Of a stretch of 64,000 bases of DNA, positions 58,886-64,000 are shown in pieces. A program made the translations under genes and the position numbers. Each line of letters starts with the position of its first letter. Position 1 is the stretch's first letter. The notes below the pieces were generated by a model. That model did not search any database. It saw only the letters and a program-made list of their open reading frames with translations, and had not been told where the DNA came from. The stretch comes from Variovorax sp. WS11 (GTDB lineage: Bacteria > Pseudomonadota > Gammaproteobacteria > Burkholderiales > Burkholderiaceae_C), in the NCBI RefSeq assembly GCF_010499245.1, contig NZ_JAAGOW010000005.1, positions 558,001-622,000 of the forward strand. Reading direction: 5' to 3'.

Positions 58886-59563
58886 TCATGCGGAGCGTCC
58901 GGCCGCCGTCGAGGCGGGAGGGGGGTATCGATCGCGCAGGACAATGAGCGGGACAGCAATTCCGCTCAGGAGCAGGAGCCAGTCCTGCGTCACGCCAAGC
59001 AAGGCGGCGGCGCTGCCGCCGAGCAGCGACCAGAAGAGCGGGATGATGAGCAGCCAGCGCGACACGGGGGTCGTCGTGAGCGACAGCAAGCCGAACGTGA
59101 AGATCGTGACCGGGCAGGGCGTGATGCCGAACATCGGCATCTCGGGATAGCGATGGCCGGTCCACATCCCCAGCAGCGGATAGAGAACCACTGCATAGAT
59201 GACAAACGCCCATCCCAACCATGCGGCCGCCCTGCCGCTGGTGCCGAAGTCCATGCGGCCTCGCAAGACGGCCATGTAGAACAGCAACCCGCCCTGCACG
59301 ATGAACAGGACACCGAAAAGCAATGCCGCCTTGTTGATGGTCGAGAAGAATAGCCCGTGATACGCGATTCCGGTCCAGGTCCACATCAGCGCCAGGCCCA
59401 GTCCAATGAAGCGGTTGCCTGCGCTTGACGGTCGAACGACCATGGCAACCATGACCATGCCGAACAGGTAGCCAAGGATCTGAATCGGCCAAACGGCATC
59501 GTTGTACGCGCCAAAGAGAGCAAAGAACTGGGCGCGGGTAAATGGCAACATGAGGTCGGCCAT
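58886..59563 (-). CDS. DUF6064-family membrane protein
   Basis: 225 residues, about six hydrophobic helices. Opening MLPFTRAQFFALFGAYNDAV and later TGHRYPEMPMFGITPCPVTI are the DUF6064 marks. Function unknown. Its promoter may share the box at 59645-59658 with the divergent usp gene. Confidence 0.85.
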   Translation of the reverse strand: MADLMLPFTRAQFFALFGAYNDAVWPIQILGYLFGMVMVAMVVRPSSAGNRFIGLGLALMWTWTGIAYHGLFFSTINKAALLFGVLFIVQGGLLFYMAVLRGRMDFGTSGRAAAWLGWAFVIYAVVLYPLLGMWTGHRYPEMPMFGITPCPVTIFTFGLLSLTTTPVSRWLLIIPLFWSLLGGSAAALLGVTQDWLLLLSGIAVPLIVLRDRYPPPASTAAGRSA

Positions 59564-59644
59564 AGAGAGTTGTCAGCATTTCCTTGGGCGAACTTCACCT
59601 CGAACCATGCGCCATGATGTTCTGCGCAACGCCTCCAACCTGCC

Positions 59645-59658
59645 TTGCGCCACATCAA
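59645..59658. promoter_or_regulatory. FNR-type box upstream of usp
   Basis: TTGCGCCACATCAA, centre ~70 bp before ATG 59722; GATACT begins 21 nt after it, as at the paralogous usp promoter at 14615. Confidence 0.78.
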
Positions 59659-59721
59659 GGCACGGCGCGCCAGCGTTCCGATACTGACAGTTTCTCAATC
59701 TGAGATTGAAGGGATGCTGTC

Positions 59722-60210
59722 ATGTACCAAAGAATTCTTGTGCCCGCCGACGGCAGTTCGACGGCGCGACGCGGGCTGGACGAGGCTATCCGCCTGGCGA
59801 AACTGTTGCAGGGTCGACTGCGGGTCATCCACGTGATCGACGAGCTCTCGTTCGCTCTTGCCATGGACGCTTATGCCGGCCACGCGGGCGACTGGCTGAG
59901 TGTGCTGCGCGAAGACGGCGAGCGGGTCCTCGCACAAGCCAAGGCTCTCGCGAAGGCGGCCGGGGTCGAAGCCGACACGGTCCTGTACGACAGGCGTTCC
60001 GGACAAGTTCACGAACTGGTCACCGCCGAAGCCGCCAAGTGGCCCGCGGATCTGATCGTCCTCGGAACGCACGGCCGCCGCGGCGTAGGACGCGTTGTCA
60101 TGGGCAGTAGCGCGGAGCACATCCTGCGGAATGCACCGGTTCCCCGGTTCTGCTCGTGCGGGCGCCGGAGACCGCATCCAGGCCGCAGCCGGAGGAACCC
60201 GCCCACGTGA
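59722..60210 (+). CDS. UspA-family universal stress protein, C-terminal strand frameshifted
   Basis: 162 residues as read. It is a close copy of the usp at 14689 (RILVPADGSSTARRGLDEAI, HVIDELSFALAMDAYAG, GTHGRRGVGRVVMGSSAEHI). After NAPVP the frame reads RFCSCGRRRP, while the next frame continues with the family ending VLLVRAPE; one C fewer (or two more) in CCCC explains it. The loss affects the last beta strand only. Confidence 0.85.
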   Translation: MYQRILVPADGSSTARRGLDEAIRLAKLLQGRLRVIHVIDELSFALAMDAYAGHAGDWLSVLREDGERVLAQAKALAKAAGVEADTVLYDRRSGQVHELVTAEAAKWPADLIVLGTHGRRGVGRVVMGSSAEHILRNAPVPRFCSCGRRRPHPGRSRRNPPT

Positions 60211-60267
60211 GTCAGCCAACGGCGGCCCTGGCCCGCATCCGGCCTAGCCATCGAAGGCGCACCCACA

Positions 60268-60678
60268 TCAGGGCAGAAAGCTCCCGCCTGCGCTGCGCGC
60301 TGGCGGCTGCAGGCTTTCGCCCACAGGCACCCACCGTTCGCTTGGGCCTTCCCGGCGAAATGCATATCCGCCCCGGCCTGCCGGCGCAGCTTCACCAGGA
60401 AAGCGATAGAACTCCTCGTTGAGATACCTCGCGACTTCCGCCACATCATCGTCGCCCCAACCGAGCGCCGCATCCGCCTGCCAGCGCCAGACCTGGGCCC
60501 TGAGGCTGGTCCAATCCGTGGCGAGTCGTCTCTGGCGCCAGTGAACCTGCTCGGTGTGGCAAGCGATGCAGTGCGTTTGGTACAGCAAGGAGCCGCGCGA
60601 CTGGGCCAGGACCGGAGAAGACGATGCCAGCACCGCGAGCACCGTCGCGAATCTGCAGCAGGCCAGAGACAAGTTCAT
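60268..60678 (-). CDS. Small periplasmic c-type cytochrome
   Basis: 136 residues from ATG 60678 (GGAG 7 nt upstream). Signal peptide ending SSPVLAQ, one heme-binding site CIACH, and the helix DVAEVARYLNEEFYRF. No clear distal Met follows, so the sixth ligand is uncertain. Similar short cytochromes sit near oxygen-limitation genes. Two bases after a 52-codon gene, same operon. Confidence 0.8.
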   Translation of the reverse strand: MNLSLACCRFATVLAVLASSSPVLAQSRGSLLYQTHCIACHTEQVHWRQRRLATDWTSLRAQVWRWQADAALGWGDDDVAEVARYLNEEFYRFPGEAAPAGRGGYAFRREGPSERWVPVGESLQPPARSAGGSFLP

Positions 60679-60680
60679 GG

Positions 60681-60839
60681 TCAACTCCGCCCCGCTTCAG
60701 CCTTGCACTCACCGGCTTCCATCGCTCTCTCTCGACCCGTGATATCGCCCACGATCATCCCGGTTTGTTCGCGCGTGGACGGTGAGGGGCAGGCGCCCCG
60801 CATCAGCACGACTTCCCGAAGAATCACTTTGCGTTCCAT
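60681..60839 (-). CDS. Small protein of 52 residues upstream of the cytochrome
   Basis: ATG 60839 with AGGAG 7 nt upstream opens MERKVILREVVLMRGACPSP and ends EAGECKAEAGRS. An FNR-type box with a -10-like TACCAT 21 nt after it lies upstream, and the cytochrome start follows its stop by two bases. No family recognised; soluble, two cysteines. Confidence 0.5.
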   Translation of the reverse strand: MERKVILREVVLMRGACPSPSTREQTGMIVGDITGRERAMEAGECKAEAGRS

Positions 60840-60892
60840 CTGGTTTCTCCTGCGTGGCCAGGATGATGGTAGGCATTTCGGCCGGGCGACGG

Positions 60893-60906
60893 TTGACCTG
60901 CATCAA
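60893..60906 (-). promoter_or_regulatory. FNR-type box for the small protein-cytochrome operon
   Basis: TTGATGCAGGTCAA on the minus strand, centre ~60 bp before ATG 60839; TACCAT begins 21 nt after it. Confidence 0.75.
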
Positions 60907-60949
60907 GCTTGGTACGCAACCCGGCAGATCGCTCCCATCGAGCCGAAGT

Positions 60950-60963
60950 TTGATCCGCCGCAA
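60950..60963 (+). promoter_or_regulatory. FNR-type box upstream of the DUF2892 gene
   Basis: TTGATCCGCCGCAA, centre ~67 bp before ATG 61024; CATCAT begins ~22 nt after it. Confidence 0.75.
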
Positions 60964-61023
60964 TAGCGTGTCGCTTTGCGGGTGACATCATGAGTGTGTG
61001 TTCAACGCCCCAAGGAGCTGATC

Positions 61024-61215
61024 ATGGTGCGCAATGTGGGAACCATCGACAGGATGATCCGAGTGGCCGCAGGCGCGACGTTCGTCGCGCTGGCCCTGGC
61101 TGGTGTGGTCGACGCCTGGGGCTACATTGGGATCGTCCCATTGCTGACTGGCGTGTTCGGCGCATGCCCGGCCTACAGGCTCTTCGGGATCAGCACGTGT
61201 CAGAAGAAGGCTTGA
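61024..61215 (+). CDS. DUF2892-family small membrane protein
   Basis: 63 residues from ATG 61024 (AAGGAG 6 nt upstream). NVGTIDRMIRVAAGATFVAL, then GYIGIVPLLTGVFGACPAYR and LFGISTCQKK are the DUF2892 (YgaP C-terminal-like) pattern: two helices with a Cys-containing end. It may anchor or support sulfur-related chemistry, but this is unproven. Confidence 0.88.
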   Translation: MVRNVGTIDRMIRVAAGATFVALALAGVVDAWGYIGIVPLLTGVFGACPAYRLFGISTCQKKA

Positions 61216-61222
61216 GCGCGTC

Positions 61223-61324
61223 ATGCAGAAACTCTGGATAGTCATCGCATCGCTGGCACTTCTTGGAGCCGCCTTGCTGTGGCTCGGGTTCAAGGTCTTG
61301 ATCCTATGGCTCACGCGCGACTGA
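61223..61324 (+). CDS. 33-residue membrane protein
   Basis: ATG 61223, seven bases after the DUF2892 stop. MQKLWIVIASLALLGAALLW then LGFKVLILWLTRD: one long hydrophobic helix with a basic end. A related sequence, split over two frames, is found at 35375-35465. No good ribosome binding site except GAGCGCG. Function unknown. Confidence 0.5.
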   Translation: MQKLWIVIASLALLGAALLWLGFKVLILWLTRD

Positions 61325-61472
61325 CCGATGGGGCGAGCGTCGTTGGCACCGCCGATGACACGCTTCTCCCGGTGGCCGCTAGAAGCAGTGGCACGGTGAA
61401 TCCCGTAGGTGCACCAGCGAAACGGCACCTCGCACAGAGCCGATTCAGCGGCGACCCCACGCGATTCTGACT

Positions 61473-61490
61473 CTGGCGCACTTGCGCCAG
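61473..61490. repeat. Perfect hairpin upstream of the flavodoxin gene
   Basis: CTGGCGCA-CT-TGCGCCAG, 8-bp arms and no T tract. The gap 61325-61581 otherwise contains only the FNR-type box at 61527. Confidence 0.4.
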
Positions 61491-61526
61491 GGCAACTCGC
61501 CAGCATTTCGGGTTCCCCGCGAGCAT

Positions 61527-61540
61527 TTGATCGAGCGCAA
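61527..61540 (+). promoter_or_regulatory. FNR-type box upstream of the flavodoxin gene
   Basis: TTGATCGAGCGCAA, centre ~48 bp before ATG 61582. Confidence 0.68.
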
Positions 61541-61581
61541 GCCCCATTCTTCCGTACACACCGTACCGCCGGAGGAGTTCT

Positions 61582-62109
61582 ATGAGCAGGGTCCTGGTTG
61601 TCGTCTACTCGTACACCGGCATTTCGCGCCGTCTTGCCGAGCAGCTTTGCGCTCAGCGAGGATGGCAGATGGCCGAGATCGCCGAAGAACAGCCGCGTCG
61701 CGGCGCGTCGGGCACCTGCCGATGCGTGTTGGATTCGCTCTTGCGACGGCGCCCCGCGATCCGATACGACGGGCCGTTTCCCAGAAACTTCGATGCGGTC
61801 GTCCTAGTGTCACCGGTCTGGCTCGGTCGATTGGCAGGCCCGATGCGCAGTTTCGTGGCGAGACGGCAGGACCACCTGCCCGCCGTTGCGGTGATCTCGG
61901 TCGCCGGCGGCCGCGGCGAATTCGACGTCGTTGCCGAAATCGCCGATCTCATCGGCGAGGAGCCCATCATCAGTGCAGACTTCACTGCACGTGAGGTCGA
62001 GGACGGCACGTGTTCCGGCCGGCTGAGGACCTTTGGCGTAGCCTTGCTGGGAGCCGAGGAAGCTCATGCTGCCGCACGAAGATCCTGTCTCTCTCCACAA
62101 GTGGCTTAG
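61582..62109 (+). CDS. Flavodoxin-family protein
   Basis: 175 residues; GGAGGAG lies ~7 nt upstream. VLVVVYSYTGISRRLAEQLC carries the FMN phosphate loop and AVVLVSPVWLGRLAGPMRSF the second loop. Likely a low-potential electron carrier or quinone reductase replacing ferredoxin. Convergent with thymidine phosphorylase. Confidence 0.88.
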   Translation: MSRVLVVVYSYTGISRRLAEQLCAQRGWQMAEIAEEQPRRGASGTCRCVLDSLLRRRPAIRYDGPFPRNFDAVVLVSPVWLGRLAGPMRSFVARRQDHLPAVAVISVAGGRGEFDVVAEIADLIGEEPIISADFTAREVEDGTCSGRLRTFGVALLGAEEAHAAARRSCLSPQVA

Positions 62110-62173
62110 AGCGTGCTCTTGACGAGCAACGCGCCCTCGAAAGCCCGACTCCAGCTTGGCGTCGAGACAAGGA

Positions 62174-63697
62174 TCACGGCTGCGCGTCGACCTGGACCAC
62201 CGGCAACTGTGAACGCACGAAGCTCAGGGCGTACCGGAGGGCCCCCAGGCTCTCGGCGTGCAGTGTAAACAAGGGCTGCCCGAGTTCGACGCGGTCGTGC
62301 AGACGCGCGTGCATCGTCGCACCCGCTGCCGGGTCACGCGGTGCACCGGCGAGCTTCGCAGCGCGCGTCACCAGCCGCGTGTCGATTGTCGAAACGATGC
62401 CGCTCACCGGCGCGGATACCGTGTGTGTATGGGCAGCTCTGGGCGGCACGCGCAAGCCGCCCTGCGCTTCGCAGATCGCAATGAACTTGGCCAGCGCGCG
62501 CCCATCGGCCAGCACCTCGCGAGCCAGCACCTGCCCGGCGCCCGACTCACTGCGGCCTGCCATTTCCAGAATGCCTCCCGCGATCAGCAACGCACGCTCG
62601 CGCAGGTCGGACGGCGCATCGGCGCGGCGCTCGAGCACAGCCATCACGTCCATCGCCTCCAGGGCCGGACCGATGCCGCGGCCGACCGGCTGAGTGCCGT
62701 CGGTCATCTGGGTGCGCACCTGAAGACCGAGCGCCGCCCCGACGGACACCAGGCTGCGCGAGAGCTGCTCGGCGGCCGCCAAGCTGCGCACCTTGGTCAC
62801 GGGGCCAACCGGAAGGTCGATCAACACGCGCTGCGAGCCCATCGCGATCTTCTTCGACAGGATCGATGCCACCAGCAAGCCTTCGCTGTCGAGGTTCAGC
62901 GGGCGTTCCACGCGTATCAGCATGTCGTCGGCCGGACTGATGCGTGCGGCACCGCCCCACGCGATGCAAGCACCTTCACGCTCGACGACGCGGCGCATGG
63001 CGGCCACGTCCAGTTCGACCGGTGCGAGTGTCTCCATCGCGTCGGCGGTTCCAGCCGCCGATGTGATCGCGCGCGAGGAGGTCTTGGGCATCAGCACGCC
63101 GCATGCGGCAACGATGGGCACCACCAGCAACGTGGTTCGGTTCCCGGGCAGTCCACCGATGCAATGCTTGTCCATCACGGGCGATACGCCCCAATCGATG
63201 CGCTCGCCGACGTCGACCATGGCTCGGGTCAGCGCCATCGTCTCGTTGAAGTCGAGGCCGCCGCCGGCACAGACGGTCACGAAGGATGCCAGGTGGATGT
63301 CGGAGAGGCGACCATGGCTCACGTCCTCCGTCAGTGCTCGCAACGCCGCATAGTCGAGCCTGCCGCCATGAACCTTGGCCCGCAGGTGCGCAAGCGAATC
63401 CAGTACCGGCGGATGGCGCACCTCCACCTCGTCGCCGCTCGCCGCGCCCAACAGGGCCCAGGCGGCTTCCGACAGGGCGATCTCGTTGTGCCGCAGCCAG
63501 TCGCTGCCCACGTGATGAAGGATCGCCAGCAGGTGGCGGCCGCCGGCGATCACCTCGACCTGCGCCTGCGACTGAAATCCCTCGGCCTGGCAGACGTGGC
63601 AGTCGCTGCGCAGATAGACCACGGCTTGCTGATAGGTGTCGATGCTGGCACGGCGAGCAAGCAGGCGATGGGTCGTCACGGACGAGCCGTCCGTCAA
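62174..63697 (-). CDS. Thymidine phosphorylase family protein (AMP phosphorylase-like, long form)
   Basis: 507 residues from TTG 63697, which overlaps the upstream stop; GTG 63679 is an alternative. After an N-terminal double-psi barrel-like extension of ~95 residues come the family domains: SDIHLASFVTVCAGGGLDFN, MDKHCIGGLPGNRTTLLVVP, SSRAITSAAGTADAMETLAP and a C-terminal HTVSAPVSGIVSTIDT domain. The long form matches archaeal AMP phosphorylases rather than E. coli DeoA. It releases bases from nucleosides or nucleotides. Paired with a metallo-beta-lactamase-fold protein. Confidence 0.9.
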   Translation of the reverse strand: MTDGSSVTTHRLLARRASIDTYQQAVVYLRSDCHVCQAEGFQSQAQVEVIAGGRHLLAILHHVGSDWLRHNEIALSEAAWALLGAASGDEVEVRHPPVLDSLAHLRAKVHGGRLDYAALRALTEDVSHGRLSDIHLASFVTVCAGGGLDFNETMALTRAMVDVGERIDWGVSPVMDKHCIGGLPGNRTTLLVVPIVAACGVLMPKTSSRAITSAAGTADAMETLAPVELDVAAMRRVVEREGACIAWGGAARISPADDMLIRVERPLNLDSEGLLVASILSKKIAMGSQRVLIDLPVGPVTKVRSLAAAEQLSRSLVSVGAALGLQVRTQMTDGTQPVGRGIGPALEAMDVMAVLERRADAPSDLRERALLIAGGILEMAGRSESGAGQVLAREVLADGRALAKFIAICEAQGGLRVPPRAAHTHTVSAPVSGIVSTIDTRLVTRAAKLAGAPRDPAAGATMHARLHDRVELGQPLFTLHAESLGALRYALSFVRSQLPVVQVDAQP

Positions 63698-64000
63698 AGC
63701 TCCAGGGATTCCCGGTAGATCGGAACCGTCGTCTGCCAGCCATGGCGCTCCTCGATCGCCAGTCGCAGCGCATCGGCCGCCACCGGTTCGCCATGCGTGA
63801 CGAAGACCCGCCGCGGCGCGCGTAAGGCACCGATCCAGGCCAGCAGCTGTTCGCGGTCGGCATGTGCCGACAAGGTGTCGAGGTTGGCCACCTCGGCGCG
63901 CACGGGCACGTAGGCGCCGTGGATCTTGACCGACTCGGCACCACCCACCAGCGCCGCACCGCGCGTGCCTGCAGCCTGGAAGCCGGCGAACAGGATCGTG
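63694..64000 (-). CDS. Metallo-beta-lactamase-fold (RMMBL/beta-CASP-type) protein, C-terminus (partial)
   Basis: About 100 C-terminal codons; the gene runs off the right edge. GFQAAGTRGAALVGGAESVK, then LDTLSAHADREQLLAWIGAL and RVFVTHGEPVAADALR are the RMMBL ending of beta-CASP hydrolases such as bacterial CPSF-like RNA nucleases. TGA overlaps the next start (TTGA). Together with the phosphorylase it may supply nucleotides or bases from RNA (inference). Confidence 0.8.
   Translation of the reverse strand, partial: TILFAGFQAAGTRGAALVGGAESVKIHGAYVPVRAEVANLDTLSAHADREQLLAWIGALRAPRRVFVTHGEPVAADALRLAIEERHGWQTTVPIYRESLEL

Noticed and set aside
1..64000. CRISPR arrays, rRNA operon or prophage
   Set aside because: No regularly spaced repeats, no rRNA-like stretches and no capsid, tail or terminase-like proteins were seen.

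Overview
This is a GC-rich window (roughly two-thirds G+C by eye) from a betaproteobacterium, most likely Burkholderiales and close to the Comamonadaceae. That rests on two Bug/TctC-type solute receptors, class I PHA synthesis genes and the many HlyD, UspA and QseBC-type families. No rRNA gene or CRISPR array is visible, and the only tRNA sequence is a 3' fragment.

Layout. 0-9 kb is ordinary accessory chromosome: the start of a xanthine-dehydrogenase-type large subunit with its Bug receptor and a divergent IclR regulator, a TetR/MFS efflux pair with a clear operator, a tRNA 3' fragment next to a small XRE gene (a likely integration junction), and a Bug / chorismate mutase / prephenate-dehydratase-like group. 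8-9.2 kb is decayed or empty. 9.2-12 kb holds a Phd/zeta toxin-antitoxin pair and a ppa-adk pair.

12-62 kb is the notable part. At least 24 sites match the FNR/ANR consensus (TTGAT-N4-ATCAA, or TTGAT paired with a CGCAA half). Most lie 55-90 bp upstream of a start codon, and many are followed 21-22 nt later by a -10-like hexamer, which is class II FNR promoter geometry. The genes behind them form an oxygen-limitation survival island: six UspA proteins, an HtrA protease, hemerythrins, a truncated globin fused to a hemerythrin, PHA synthase with acetoacetyl-CoA reductase and a phasin-like protein, Zn-alcohol dehydrogenase, a DksA-type zinc finger protein, a response regulator with a PAS/GAF hybrid kinase, an FNR-family regulator without the N-terminal iron-sulfur cysteines, an OTC-like protein, P-type ATPases (a Ca/Mg-type and a Cu/Ag-type), a PatZ-like acyl-CoA synthetase/acetyltransferase, BON proteins, a formate/nitrite-type channel, xylulose-5-phosphate/fructose-6-phosphate phosphoketolase, a small cytochrome c, a flavodoxin, and thymidine phosphorylase with a metallo-beta-lactamase-fold protein. 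From memory this resembles the low-oxygen-activated (lxa) locus of Burkholderia cenocepacia. A plausible logic is that low O2 activates FNR-type regulation, carbon goes to PHB and acetyl-phosphate, O2-binding proteins buffer residual oxygen, and Usp/HtrA/DksA proteins maintain the cell. Embedded at 40.7-50.4 kb is a separate module: an HlyD-ABC exporter followed by a thermostable-hemolysin-family protein, AMP ligase, diiron heme-oxygenase-like oxidase, SDR and TPR protein, with a convergent QseBC-like two-component system. It is a candidate small-molecule or lipid pathway.

The island also shows decay: an IS630 element inserted in the last codons of a usp gene, several one-base frameshifts at homopolymers, and five short N-terminal gene relics (two alcohol dehydrogenases, BON, GroEL, and a small hypothetical), several of which keep an FNR box or ribosome binding site. 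Whether the frameshifts are biological or sequencing errors cannot be told from this sequence alone.
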